Below are positions 43,595 to 52,552 of a DNA stretch of 64,000 nt, one piece after another. This stretch comes from JANSYP01 sp038751255. Lineage in GTDB: Bacteria; Pseudomonadota; Alphaproteobacteria; Rhodobacterales; Rhodobacteraceae. A program made the position numbers and the translations under genes. The first letter of the stretch is position 1. Each line of letters opens with the position of its first letter. The notes beneath the pieces are model-generated. The model saw only the letters and a program-made list of their open reading frames with translations, was not told the DNA's origin and made no database searches. The stretch lies in NCBI GenBank assembly GCA_038751255.1, contig JBCDGN010000004.1, positions 1 through 64,000 of the forward strand, written 5' to 3'.

Positions 43595-45049
43595 TTAGAT
43601 CCTCAATAGAGCTTCAAATAGCGCATCTACTGTCTGAATGACGCGCGCATTCGCAGCATAGGCTTGCTCAATAAGAAGCAGCTTTTGCATTTCTTGGTCG
43701 GTGTCGACGCCGCTTTGCAATTCGATTTGGGAAAGAGCGTTTCGCTGAACTTCCGCAAATGCCTGCGAAGCTTCCAAAGACTGAAGCGCGGACCCAAATT
43801 CCGATAACATATCGGCTGCGAGTTCAGGTCCCGATCTTGCTGCGCCAGAAAAGCCACCTGATACCGGGACCCGATCCGCATTCAAAGCGTCACGCAACGC
43901 GATCAAACCTGTCGCATCACCGATCGGACCTTGGGCTGCAGCCAGCAGGCCATCCCTCAAATACCAGTAGTCGCCACCGTTCTCCGGATCGACAGTGTCG
44001 TTCACAGCGATCCGACTCGCCAAACCAAGCTCATTGACCGGATCGAAGGCGTTGCCATCATCCGTAAAGAGACCGGCATCCGTAGCGCCAAGCGTGGGAT
44101 CGACCGTTGGATCGGCAAATCGCTCTATGAGATCGCGGGCAAATGCGTCGAGTTTGGCTTGCGCTTCAGGTCCAATCGTATCGCGCACCATGAGATTTGC
44201 ACCAAGACGCCCGCCTGAAAGGATATGAGGTTCTCTATCGAGATTGACAGGAAAGCCGTTCATATCAATCCCAGACAATGTCCCTGCGCCGACATTGAGT
44301 TGTGCAGTAACCCCTGAGGCAGGGGTGAAATTAAGCTCCACAGCAGAGCCGTCGATTAAAAGTCCACCCTGAGGTGTCATCAAGGCAATCATGTTGAAAC
44401 CCCGATCCAATTCCTGGACGGGCACAATCTCAGCGATCTGATCCACCAGGTCTTGCCGCTGATCGAGAAGGGAAGAAACATCCTCTCCTGAAGCGGTGAG
44501 TCTTCGGATCTTGCCGTTGAGGTCTTCAACCTTGGCCAAGCGATCATTCAAGATGTCGATATCCTTCGAGATCGCTTTGTCTGCTCGGCTTCGCTCTGTC
44601 TGAACATGATCGGAGATGGTTGCGAGATGCTCGGTGACGCTGTGGAGGGCATCGACAACGCTGGCAAGTCGCGAGTCCGACTCAGGTCGGCCAATGGCGC
44701 CGGTCAAAGCCGCGTCGAGATTTGCCAAGCGATCAGAAAGCGATCCTTCCTCGCTTGGCAGCCCTATTTGCGACTGAACACCGGCCAAAAAACTCGCTTG
44801 CGTGCCGATATCCTGGAGTTCCGCATCGGCTGCACGCCGATCGTTCTGAACAGCGAGATCGATGTGTCGGGTCACACCGATGACCCTGACCCCGCCCCCA
44901 CTTCCATCGAAGCGCGACGTGACTTCCAACTCGCGAAGTCGGTAACCTTCGGTGTTCGCGTTCGCGATGTTTGATGAAATCACATCTGTAGATCGCGCAG
45001 CCGCGGTCATGCCAGAGAGAGCGTTTGAAAGCGCGGAAGAGAGGGTCAT
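43595..45049 (-). CDS. flgK: Flagellar hook-associated protein FlgK
   Basis: First hook-filament junction protein, 484 residues. The N-terminal rod-like helix is SSALSNALSGMTAAARSTDVISSNIANANTEGYR in effect (here split: LSNALSGMTAAAR, NIANANTEGYR). The C-terminal helix includes EMQKLLLIEQAYAANARVIQTVDALFEAL-type sequence. Both match the axial-protein family. It starts 22 bases after flgE and is followed four bases later by flgL. Confidence 0.93.
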   Translation of the reverse strand: MTLSSALSNALSGMTAAARSTDVISSNIANANTEGYRLRELEVTSRFDGSGGGVRVIGVTRHIDLAVQNDRRAADAELQDIGTQASFLAGVQSQIGLPSEEGSLSDRLANLDAALTGAIGRPESDSRLASVVDALHSVTEHLATISDHVQTERSRADKAISKDIDILNDRLAKVEDLNGKIRRLTASGEDVSSLLDQRQDLVDQIAEIVPVQELDRGFNMIALMTPQGGLLIDGSAVELNFTPASGVTAQLNVGAGTLSGIDMNGFPVNLDREPHILSGGRLGANLMVRDTIGPEAQAKLDAFARDLIERFADPTVDPTLGATDAGLFTDDGNAFDPVNELGLASRIAVNDTVDPENGGDYWYLRDGLLAAAQGPIGDATGLIALRDALNADRVPVSGGFSGAARSGPELAADMLSEFGSALQSLEASQAFAEVQRNALSQIELQSGVDTDQEMQKLLLIEQAYAANARVIQTVDALFEALLRI

Positions 45050-45071
45050 GGTCTTCTATCCTCAACGCGTT

Positions 45072-46403
45072 TTAGCGTTTGATATTCGTGGTTTCCTGCA
45101 GCATCTCATCCACAGTCTGAATGACCTTTGCGTTCGAGCTATAGGCCCGCTGGGTAGAGATCAGTTCGGTCAGTTCATTCGCGACATCAACGGTGGATTC
45201 TTCACGCGCGTAGCTCACGATGTCCCCGGTCGGCCCGTCACCTGCGTCCCACAGGAAGTAGGTCCCGCTTTCGTTAGAGATTTGGTAGGTTTGGTTATCC
45301 AATGAAATCAAACCATTAGGATTGGGCATGTCCACAAGTGGGATCTGGTAAATTGTCCGAGTAATGCCGATATCGAAGAGTGCTCGCACATAGCCGCTCG
45401 CGTCGACCTCAACCTCGGTCATGTTCCCAACCGGAGAGCCATCTTTTGAAATGGCCACTGGTGCAAATGCATCCGACAACTGGTTGATCCCATTAGAATT
45501 GTTCTGCAGGCCAATATCGATAGAGATCGGATCAGGGTTCAAACCACGGCCAATTTGAATTGTGCCCGTTACGGGATCGTAGTTTCCGCCCGGCCCGGTA
45601 TTGGTCACGCTCGCCAACGTACCGCCATCAGTCAATGTGTCATTGAAGGTGAGCACATATTGTCCAACCAATGCGCCGGCCTGGGCGCTGTCGCGGATCT
45701 CCATCGTCCACTCGTTTGAGGGAGGATCGGTCGGCATCGATGGAATCGTCGGGATAAACATAATGTCCAAGTTCTCGGAGGTGCCGAGATTGTCGAAATA
45801 CTCAACCGGCAGGGATTCAGTCAGTGATGCCGACGTTGCGGAACCATCATATTTTGTGCTGACTGCCGGCAAGTTCAAACCAAGGGTCATGGAGGTTGTG
45901 GGTTCACCGGCGAACTGGTTCACATTGATGAGGATGGGTTCCAAACCATCAGAGGTATCGCGCGGAAAATTCGGAATTGTACCGTCCGGTTGCGCGGGCC
46001 AGCCCATCAAAACAAGACCAGTTTCTGTCTTTAGATACCCATCTTGATCGGTTCGAAACGAGCCTGTGGTGGTCAGCATCATCGGAAACTCGCCGTTGTT
46101 GACAGAAACGGCGGTTTCTTGCGTCACAGGCAACATGCCGCGACCCCGAACAGCGATATCCGTGGAATTGGCGGTCCCAATCAGAGGGCCACGTTCGTCA
46201 ATCAAACGGTTGGTGGTAACCCGAACACCGCCAGCGGAATAAATATCCCCGGCACCCGAAATCACCATGGAATGAAAATCGGCCTCGACGCGCTTATAAC
46301 CATAGGTCGAGGCATTCGCGATGTTGTCGGAGATCGTTCCTAATTTACTTGCATTGGCTGCAAGTCCCATCACTCCAGCATTCATCGAAGAGGAAATCGT
46401 CAT
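45072..46403 (-). CDS. flgE: Flagellar hook protein FlgE
   Basis: Main hook subunit of about 443 residues. The flagellar rod/hook N-terminus (SSMNAGVMGLAANASKLG, NIANASTYGYKR), a central Asp/Asn/Gly-rich region and the C-terminal ELTELISTQRAYSSNAKV are present. The start is ATG 46403 (MTISSSMN); an upstream in-frame ATG at 46424 gives a charged extension. First gene of the flgE-K-L-I operon, with a CtrA-like box 60 bases upstream. Confidence 0.92.
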   Translation of the reverse strand: MTISSSMNAGVMGLAANASKLGTISDNIANASTYGYKRVEADFHSMVISGAGDIYSAGGVRVTTNRLIDERGPLIGTANSTDIAVRGRGMLPVTQETAVSVNNGEFPMMLTTTGSFRTDQDGYLKTETGLVLMGWPAQPDGTIPNFPRDTSDGLEPILINVNQFAGEPTTSMTLGLNLPAVSTKYDGSATSASLTESLPVEYFDNLGTSENLDIMFIPTIPSMPTDPPSNEWTMEIRDSAQAGALVGQYVLTFNDTLTDGGTLASVTNTGPGGNYDPVTGTIQIGRGLNPDPISIDIGLQNNSNGINQLSDAFAPVAISKDGSPVGNMTEVEVDASGYVRALFDIGITRTIYQIPLVDMPNPNGLISLDNQTYQISNESGTYFLWDAGDGPTGDIVSYAREESTVDVANELTELISTQRAYSSNAKVIQTVDEMLQETTNIKR

Positions 46404-46462
46404 GCGTGCGCCTTTCTGCTTCATCGCTATGTTCGTCGATGAGCAGAGCTACGCGGTCGCGC

Positions 46463-46477
46463 TTAACACGCCTCTAA
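46463..46477. promoter_or_regulatory. CtrA-like box upstream of flgE
   Basis: TTAA, seven bases, CTAA on the plus strand (TTAG-N7-TTAA on the flgE strand), one mismatch from the CtrA consensus. It is 60 bases ahead of flgE in a 101-base gap after motB. It carries the same kind of single mismatch as the box between fliL and fliF, which makes co-regulation plausible. Confidence 0.45.
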
Positions 46478-46504
46478 CAGTTAAATTGCGAACTATTCTT
46501 TCGC

Positions 46505-47359
46505 TCAGAAGTCGTTCCGCAGGATGATCACCTCGACCCGATTGTTGCGAGGCGACATTGGATTGGGATCGACTTTTTTACGATCCGCAAAGCCTGATAG
46601 CCGCGCCACCCGACGCTTAGGTAATCCGGAGTCTTCTAGACTTTTTCGAACAGAGTCAGCGCGTTGCGACGACAGATCCCATTTCGGATTGAGTGCCTGC
46701 ACCACCGGGCGCGAAGCGAGATGCGCACTGATTGCGACGTCGTTGGTCACCAGCTTCAGCACCTCTGAGACGACCGCCAGTGTTCCTGTTAGGATCGGCT
46801 CTGGTACTGCACTATCCCGTTGAAACAAGGGCGAATCTGGAAGATCGAAGATTTCGATCACCAGTCCTTCGTCAGTAACTCTGGTGACAACATGGCGCAG
46901 TTGCTTGAGAGCGGCCATGCTTTCGCCACCACGCTGTTCAAGCTCTTTGAGTAGCTTTTCCGTCTCTTCGCGCGGGTCGGAACCGGAATTGTCTTGCGTG
47001 TCACGGAACGGATCGACGCCAGTGACGCCGCGCGACTGATTATGCTCGGTTGGATATTGGTTTGAGGCCCCTGTGCCAGACTGCGCAAGTTCTTTTTCGG
47101 CAAACACATCATCGCCCCAAAAAGCGCCGTCGCCCCCGCCAGAGATCTCATTCAAGGGAATGGTCGGGGAAAAGTAATCGGCCAAGCCCATCCGCTGCGC
47201 CTCTGTGGTCGCATTCAAAAGCCACATCAGCAAGAAAAATGCCATCATTGCGGTCACGAAATCCGCATAGGCAACTTTCCAGGCCCCGCCATGGTGACCA
47301 TCGCCACCAGCGGCTTTCTTCTTCTTAACAATGATCGGTGCAAGCTCGTCCGAAGACAT
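46505..47359 (-). CDS. motB: Flagellar stator protein MotB
   Basis: Stator subunit with a single membrane helix and a peptidoglycan-binding OmpA-like domain. The helix carries the proton-binding Asp in AYADFVTAMMAFFLLMW. The C-terminal domain has DLSSQRADSVRKSL, RVARLSGFAD and RNNRVEVIILR. 284 residues. Its partner motA is not in the window. Transcribed in the same direction as flgE but 101 bases away, so possibly a separate unit. Confidence 0.94.
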   Translation of the reverse strand: MSSDELAPIIVKKKKAAGGDGHHGGAWKVAYADFVTAMMAFFLLMWLLNATTEAQRMGLADYFSPTIPLNEISGGGDGAFWGDDVFAEKELAQSGTGASNQYPTEHNQSRGVTGVDPFRDTQDNSGSDPREETEKLLKELEQRGGESMAALKQLRHVVTRVTDEGLVIEIFDLPDSPLFQRDSAVPEPILTGTLAVVSEVLKLVTNDVAISAHLASRPVVQALNPKWDLSSQRADSVRKSLEDSGLPKRRVARLSGFADRKKVDPNPMSPRNNRVEVIILRNDF

Positions 47360-47429
47360 CACACACCCCCAAAAATAGTCACCCTGTGGTGGCTATAGAG
47401 CGGGGTCGGTTTCTTTGAAGTTAGGAGAG

Positions 47430-47465
47430 ATGCGCGATAGGTGAAAAAGTACCGCGCATTTTTTT
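47430..47465 (+). terminator. Hairpin followed by T-run
   Basis: ATGCGCG (47430-47436) pairs with CGCGCAT (47453-47459) across a 16-base loop and is followed by a run of seven Ts. This looks like a plus-strand rho-independent terminator, but the flanking genes (pdxJ and motB) run on the minus strand. It may instead be a 3' hairpin of pdxJ mRNA or chance. Confidence 0.3.
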
Positions 47466-47484
47466 CAATGTTGTGTGGCAGGTC

Positions 47485-48267
47485 TCACGCGGCCCCGAGA
47501 GAACCACTGGGATCACGCGCGGCATCCATGAGGCGGCGCATTTCTGAAATGGCAGGTGCCAAACCTTTGAAAATCGCCTCACCGATCAGAAAATGACCGA
47601 TATTTAGCTCGCGTAGTTCTGGAAACGCCGCGACCGGAGACACCGATTCGTAAGTCAGACCGTGTCCTGCGTGAACTTCCAGACCAAGAGAGTGGCCGAA
47701 AGATGCCATGTCTCTGAGCCGAGCAAGCTCGGCAGCCGCGCGTTCGGAAAGTCCATCAGCAACGGCGTCACAATAGGTCCCGGTATGAAGCTCTATCACT
47801 TCCGCCCCGATCCGATGCGCGGCCTCAATTTGGCGACGCTCGGCAGCAATGAAAATCGACACCCGGCAGCCAACATCGCGCAACGGAGCGATGAAATGCG
47901 CCAACCGATTTTCTTCACGCGCCACTTCAAGCCCACCTTCGGTGGTCTTTTCCTCGCGCTTTTCCGGCACGATACAGACGGCATGCGGTTTGTGGCGCAA
48001 GGCGATTTGTTGCATTTCCTCAGTCGCTGCCATCTCAAAATTGAGCGGCACGTCGAGCACGTCCATCAATCCATCGATATCGGCATCTGAGATATGGCGG
48101 CGGTCTTCACGCAAATGTGCCGTGATGCCGTCCGCGCCGGCCTCTTCAGCGAGCTTTGCGGCGCGCAAGGGATCTGGATAGGCGCTGCCACGCGCATTGC
48201 GAACGGTGGCAACGTGGTCGATATTCACCCCCAAACGCAGATGGGGCAGTGTGGCGTTCTCGGTCAT
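47485..48267 (-). CDS. pdxJ: Pyridoxine 5'-phosphate synthase
   Basis: TIM-barrel enzyme joining 3-amino-1-hydroxyacetone phosphate and deoxyxylulose 5-phosphate to pyridoxine 5'-phosphate. LGVNIDHVATVRNARG, DGITAHLREDRRHI, VPLNFEMAATEEM, GAEVIELHTGTY and VHAGHGLTY are the conserved segments. 260 residues. It follows DUF2062 and rsh, a common order in this family. Confidence 0.96.
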   Translation of the reverse strand: MTENATLPHLRLGVNIDHVATVRNARGSAYPDPLRAAKLAEEAGADGITAHLREDRRHISDADIDGLMDVLDVPLNFEMAATEEMQQIALRHKPHAVCIVPEKREEKTTEGGLEVAREENRLAHFIAPLRDVGCRVSIFIAAERRQIEAAHRIGAEVIELHTGTYCDAVADGLSERAAAELARLRDMASFGHSLGLEVHAGHGLTYESVSPVAAFPELRELNIGHFLIGEAIFKGLAPAISEMRRLMDAARDPSGSLGAA

Positions 48268-48325
48268 TGGGTCCCTCTCTTCGCGCTAAATCATAGCGCA
48301 AATTCCCCTGGAACCGAGAAATTTC

Positions 48326-48922
48326 CTATGTCGAACGCTTCAGCATCCGCGCTCTGCGCCGCTGGTAAGCTGCGATCAATGGTTTCGAGAGGTAGTAAGC
48401 AGTGAATCCGGCGATCAGCCCCGGGATCAAGCCTCCGATCAAATAAGGCAAAAACACACTATCAAAGAATATGCCTAGGCCTTCCCAATTGGCCTCACGA
48501 TCATAGAAGAGCGCAGTAAAGTTCCACCATAGATCGCTAGAGGCACGCGAAAAGGCCTCAAACACGCCAGAGACGGGGCCTTCGCTGTGCGTGCCGAGCA
48601 TAGCATTTCCGAGGCGTATCGAGAAAGCGGCGATGATCGGGAAAGTGATGGGGTTTCCAAAAAAGGTCGACAGCATCGCCGCGAAGAGATTCCCACGGAT
48701 CAGCACAGCGACAATGCCGGAAAAGATAAAATGAAGCCCAAAGAATGGCGTGAAAGAAATGAAGACACCGGAGGCGATGCCACGCGCAATCCTGTCGGGT
48801 GGATCCGGCAGACGGCGCAAACGATGCACCACATAGCTTGCCGCGCGCCCCCAACCGCCTTTGGGATACAGGCTTTCCTGCGCAATTTTCAGTACGCTAC
48901 GTTTGTCTCTGCGTTTAAACAC
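48326..48922 (-). CDS. DUF2062 membrane protein
   Basis: About 198 residues with two or three membrane segments and the DUF2062 core (RIARGIASGVFISFTPFFGLHF, FFGNPITFP). Function is unknown. The start is GTG 48922 (VFKRRDKRSVLK) with AAGG ahead, 22 bases after rsh; the longer frame overlaps rsh. Adjacent to rsh and pdxJ in many Rhodobacteraceae. Confidence 0.87.
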   Translation of the reverse strand: MFKRRDKRSVLKIAQESLYPKGGWGRAASYVVHRLRRLPDPPDRIARGIASGVFISFTPFFGLHFIFSGIVAVLIRGNLFAAMLSTFFGNPITFPIIAAFSIRLGNAMLGTHSEGPVSGVFEAFSRASSDLWWNFTALFYDREANWEGLGIFFDSVFLPYLIGGLIPGLIAGFTAYYLSKPLIAAYQRRRARMLKRST

Positions 48923-48944
48923 CTGGCCTTCGCCGACCTCACAC

Positions 48945-51101
48945 TCACTCCGCCGGTACGGGCAATTTTGCCGCGTCCCGATGCCGCTCAATCGCTGCCA
49001 CGTCGCTTTCGGCCTCCAACGCCGTCATGACACGGTGCAAATGCTCAGCATCTCGCAAATCCACATAGATCAGAAGCCGGTAAAAGTCCGGTTTGCGATC
49101 CTCGAAAATCATGTTGGAAATATTGGCCTGCTGTTCACCAATCAAGGTGCAGATTCGCCCAAGGACCCCAGCATCGTTGCTGATTGTGACATCTATGCCG
49201 ACAGTATTCACCGCCGCATGGGGCCCGGTGTGCCAATGCAGATCGATCCAACGGTCTGGCTGGTCTTCAAACTGCACCAACAATGGGCAGTCAATGGCAT
49301 GCACCTCAACGCCTTTGCCGGGCATCGTGATGCCGACAATGCGTTCTCCGGGGACGGGTGAACAACAGCGCGCCCGTGTCCAACCCTGCCCTGGCTGAAG
49401 ACCGATCACTGCGCGGCGCGCGTCGATCGCTTTTCCGCGGCGGGCGACGAGCTCGGGGTAAAGCGTGTCAACGACCGTGCGCGCGGAAAGCTCACCGCTG
49501 CCGAGCCGCGCCAGCAACTCTTCCACATCATTGGCCAGCCCTAAATGGCGCGCTGCAGTTGCCAAGGCTTTGTCGCTGGCTTTCTTGTCAATTTGATCGA
49601 AGGCGACGCGCGCGAGCTCTTTGCCGAGCTTAACAAAGCGCGATCGGCTGTCGGCGCGCAGGGCCCGTCGGATGGCGGCCTTTGCTTTGCCTGTGACAGC
49701 GATGTCGATCCAGCTTGCCTGCGGAGTTTGCGCCTCTGCGGTCAGAATTTCAACCGACTGCCCGTTTCGAAGCTGGGTCCATAACGGAACGCGCCAGCCA
49801 TCCACCTTGGCCCCCGCACACGCGTGACCGATCCGAGTGTGGATCGCGAAGGCAAAGTCCAAAGGCGTCGCACCTCGCGGGAGCTTGACCACATCACCCT
49901 TCGGTGTGAAGCAAAAGACCTTGTCTGAGTACATTTCCAGCTTCACCGCCTCGAAGAACTCGTCATCGTCGGCATCGGCTTCAAAGTGCTCTGTGAGCCC
50001 CGCGATCCAGGTGGCGGGATCAACCGCGAAAGGGTTTTCTGCGCGCTCCCCGTCGCGATAGGCCCAATGGGCTGCAACGCCTGCCTCTGCCACTTCATGC
50101 ATCTCACGGGTTCTGATCTGCGCCTCGACCCGTTTCCCGTCACGACCCAACACAGTGGTATGGAGACTGCGATAGCCGTTTTGCTTTGGCTGGCTGATAT
50201 AGTCTTTGAACCGGGTGGGCACCGCGCGCCACCGGCGGTGAATGGCACCGAGGGCTTTGTAGCAATCCATCGGTGTCTCGGTAATCACGCGAAACCCATA
50301 AATATCGGACAGGCGGGAAAAGCTTTGGTCCTTCTTCTCCATCTTCCGCCAGATAGAGTAGGGCCGCTTGGCACGACCGATCACTTCGCTCGCGATCTGC
50401 TCGGAAGCCATCTCGCGCTCGATATCTTCTTTGATGCGACCGACCACATCGCCTGCATCACCCTGAAGCTTGACGAAACGGCGCATAATGGACTCGCGTG
50501 CTTTGGGGTTGAGAACCTGAAAGGACAGGTCCTCCAACTCATCGCGCATCCATTGCATCCCCATACGACCGGCCAATGGCGCATAGATATCCATGGTCTC
50601 ACGCGCTTTTTTGGCCTGCTTCTCGCTCGGCAACGATCTGATGGTGCGCATATTGTGGAGCCGGTCGAACAGCTTCACCAAGATCACCCTGAGATCGCGG
50701 CTCATGGCCACGAAGAGTTTGCGGAAGTTTTCTGCCTGCTTGGTCTCGGTCGAGGTTAGCTGCAGATTGGTGAGTTTGGTGACGCCCTCGACAAGCTCTG
50801 CGATCTCAGCGCCGAAATGCTCCGAGATATCGCTGTAGGTTGCTGAGGTGTCCTCTAAAGTGTCGTGCAACAGCGCCGTGATGATCGTGGCGTCATCGAG
50901 CCTTTGTTCCGCCAACAATGCCGCCACCGCTACAGGATGCACGATGTAAGGTTCGCCGGAGCGTCGAAGCTGCTCCTCATGCGCCTCTTTGGCGTAGGCA
51001 TAAGCGGCAGCAAGCTGCACGCTGTCGGAGCGAGGGTTGTAGAGCTTAACCCGGCTTATTAGGTCTTCTGAGCCAATCAGATCTTCCACCGCACGCTCCA
51101 A
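48945..51101 (-). CDS. Bifunctional (p)ppGpp synthetase/hydrolase (Rsh)
   Basis: Controls the stringent-response alarmone. Order: HD hydrolase domain (residues about 30-180, ALLHDTLEDT with the metal His/Asp), RelA/SpoT synthetase domain (RLSDIYGFRVI, NGYRSLHTTV), TGS (VFCFTPKGDVVKLPRGATPLDFAFAIHT), a Zn-finger-like CC segment (RARCCSPVPGERI) and a C-terminal ACT domain (ISNDAGVLGRICTLIGEQQANISNM). Hydrolase residues are intact, so it is a long bifunctional enzyme of 718 residues. It starts 9 bases after rpoZ. Confidence 0.95.
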   Translation of the reverse strand: MERAVEDLIGSEDLISRVKLYNPRSDSVQLAAAYAYAKEAHEEQLRRSGEPYIVHPVAVAALLAEQRLDDATIITALLHDTLEDTSATYSDISEHFGAEIAELVEGVTKLTNLQLTSTETKQAENFRKLFVAMSRDLRVILVKLFDRLHNMRTIRSLPSEKQAKKARETMDIYAPLAGRMGMQWMRDELEDLSFQVLNPKARESIMRRFVKLQGDAGDVVGRIKEDIEREMASEQIASEVIGRAKRPYSIWRKMEKKDQSFSRLSDIYGFRVITETPMDCYKALGAIHRRWRAVPTRFKDYISQPKQNGYRSLHTTVLGRDGKRVEAQIRTREMHEVAEAGVAAHWAYRDGERAENPFAVDPATWIAGLTEHFEADADDDEFFEAVKLEMYSDKVFCFTPKGDVVKLPRGATPLDFAFAIHTRIGHACAGAKVDGWRVPLWTQLRNGQSVEILTAEAQTPQASWIDIAVTGKAKAAIRRALRADSRSRFVKLGKELARVAFDQIDKKASDKALATAARHLGLANDVEELLARLGSGELSARTVVDTLYPELVARRGKAIDARRAVIGLQPGQGWTRARCCSPVPGERIVGITMPGKGVEVHAIDCPLLVQFEDQPDRWIDLHWHTGPHAAVNTVGIDVTISNDAGVLGRICTLIGEQQANISNMIFEDRKPDFYRLLIYVDLRDAEHLHRVMTALEAESDVAAIERHRDAAKLPVPAE

Positions 51102-51110
51102 GGGCGCCGG

Positions 51111-51464
51111 TTAGCTTGGTCCCTGCGCTTCCATCAACGCACGGAGCAGTTTTTCCTCGGACATGTCGTCTTCAGCAGGCTTGTCTGCCTCAACACCCAT
51201 GAGCAGAGACATTGCATCGTCTTCGGGCTCATCGACCTCGATCTGGGTCTGCATGCTTTCAATCATGCGCTCGCGCAGATGTTCTGCCGATTGGGTTTCT
51301 TCGGCGATCTCGCGCAGAGAGACGACCGGGTTTTTATCGTTGTCTCGCTCAATCGTAATCCCCGCGCCAGAGGCGATTTCGCGCGCGCGATGGGCGGCGA
51401 GCATCACCAACTCGAACCGGTTTGGCACTTTATCGACGCAATCTTCAACTGTGACCCGAGCCAT
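51111..51464 (-). CDS. rpoZ: RNA polymerase omega subunit
   Basis: Small RNA polymerase subunit, 117 residues: ARVTVEDCVDKVPNRFELVMLAAHRAREI is the diagnostic N-terminus. The C-terminal part is acidic and extended (DEPEDDAMSLLMGVEADKP), as in alphaproteobacteria. Upstream of rsh. Confidence 0.96.
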   Translation of the reverse strand: MARVTVEDCVDKVPNRFELVMLAAHRAREIASGAGITIERDNDKNPVVSLREIAEETQSAEHLRERMIESMQTQIEVDEPEDDAMSLLMGVEADKPAEDDMSEEKLLRALMEAQGPS

Positions 51465-51571
51465 GATTCGACATCCTCAATCTGCTAGCAGATCGCACCT
51501 GCTAGGCGATTATCCCCCAATTTGCAAGCAGCGCGCCAGAATTCCGTCGAGGAAAAAAAATCTGTCGCCTT

Positions 51572-51600
51572 GGGAATAAATGCGCCGGCCCATCCGTCTT
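51572..51600 (+). promoter_or_regulatory. Possible ECF-type promoter ahead of the VPLPA-CTERM gene
   Basis: GGGAATAAA (51572-51580) and CGTCTT (51595-51600), with 17 bases between GGGAAT and CGTCTT. This resembles the GGAAT / CGTC promoters of ECF sigma factors, not the housekeeping type. It is 68 bases ahead of the start codon. The ECF sigma gene a few hundred bases downstream could be the factor that reads it. A proposal from pattern only. Confidence 0.35.
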
Positions 51601-51667
51601 CCTTTTACGCAGCGCATTGCAGCAGCGCCACGGGCCCAAATGCCCACCGCATGACAGAGAGGACACC

Positions 51668-52381
51668 ATGACCAAGACACTTTTGACGGCAGCCGCGCTG
51701 ACGGTTGCTGCCCTGCCGGCTATTGCCGGATCGATTTCTATCCCGCCAACAGGAGGGTTCGGCGGCTTCACCTCCGGCGACGGCGGAGATGTGTTTGACA
51801 TCGATGCTGGCTTTTTCGGCGTGACCGCGCCCCTGGTCTTTCAGAACGATACGTTTGGAGACGCAGGACAATCGAACGTTGGCGCCGACGACCCGAAAGC
51901 CATCGGATCGGATGTGAATGTCGTAGTGATCCAAAACCGCGACAACAATGACCCCGACGGTTTCCCGTCCAATTGGGATGCAAGCTGGAACGCGCGCACC
52001 GCGCTGGAGGCAATCTCGGCGAACACAATGGGTGACCGTGCCGGTTTTTTTCTCTACTGGAATGAAGGCTTGGGCGTGAATCGATTGTTCGCAACAGACA
52101 ATCTCAATGATCCCAACGGATCGTTGACGCGTCTCTTTACCATTCAGTCTTCCAATTTGACGGGTGTGCCGGGTGATTTCGATCTGAATCTGTCGGATGG
52201 GGTGGCCCAGACCAGCTTCTTTGGCGAGGCAAATAGCAATCTTTTGGATCTGCCTCACTTCACAGCTCAAAACTTCTACTTCGCTGATCAGGCCGCACCT
52301 GTGCCGCTTCCTGCAGCTTTGCCGCTCATGTTTGCAGCTTTAGGCGGGCTCGGCTGGCTTAAAAGACCACGCCGCGCCTAA
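51668..52381 (+). CDS. Secreted VPLPA-CTERM protein
   Basis: About 237 residues. Signal peptide MTKTLLTAAALTVAALPAIA, then a Gly/Asp/Asn-rich region, and a C-terminal sorting signal: VPLPAALPLMFAALGGLGWL followed by KRPRRA. This is the VPLPA-CTERM type, thought to be cut and anchored by an exosortase; such proteins are often surface or matrix components. No exosortase gene is in the window. The start is ATG 51668 (GAGAGGACACC ahead). The body of the protein shows no known domain. Confidence 0.85.
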   Translation: MTKTLLTAAALTVAALPAIAGSISIPPTGGFGGFTSGDGGDVFDIDAGFFGVTAPLVFQNDTFGDAGQSNVGADDPKAIGSDVNVVVIQNRDNNDPDGFPSNWDASWNARTALEAISANTMGDRAGFFLYWNEGLGVNRLFATDNLNDPNGSLTRLFTIQSSNLTGVPGDFDLNLSDGVAQTSFFGEANSNLLDLPHFTAQNFYFADQAAPVPLPAALPLMFAALGGLGWLKRPRRA

Positions 52382-52414
52382 AGACAGTACGAGTTTCAAG
52401 TCTTATGAGTAAAG

Positions 52415-52467
52415 TACAGGTGACCCAAACCTGCTATTCCCCAAAACGACAGCGTGGGTCACCTGTA
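52415..52467. repeat. Perfect 13-bp inverted repeat after the VPLPA-CTERM gene
   Basis: TACAGGTGACCCA (52415-52427) is mirrored exactly by TGGGTCACCTGTA (52455-52467) with 27 bases between. It starts 34 bases past the VPLPA stop and ends 86 bases before the sigma gene. It could be a long 3' hairpin separating the two, a two-half-site operator, or a structured RNA. No T-run follows, so it is not a standard terminator. Confidence 0.6.
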
Positions 52468-52552
52468 TCTCACCAGCCGCAAAGGCACCGGTTATGACGA
52501 CATTGGCCAAGACGCCGTGAAACTTCGAAGCTCTTAGGAGCCGCGGCCAGAA

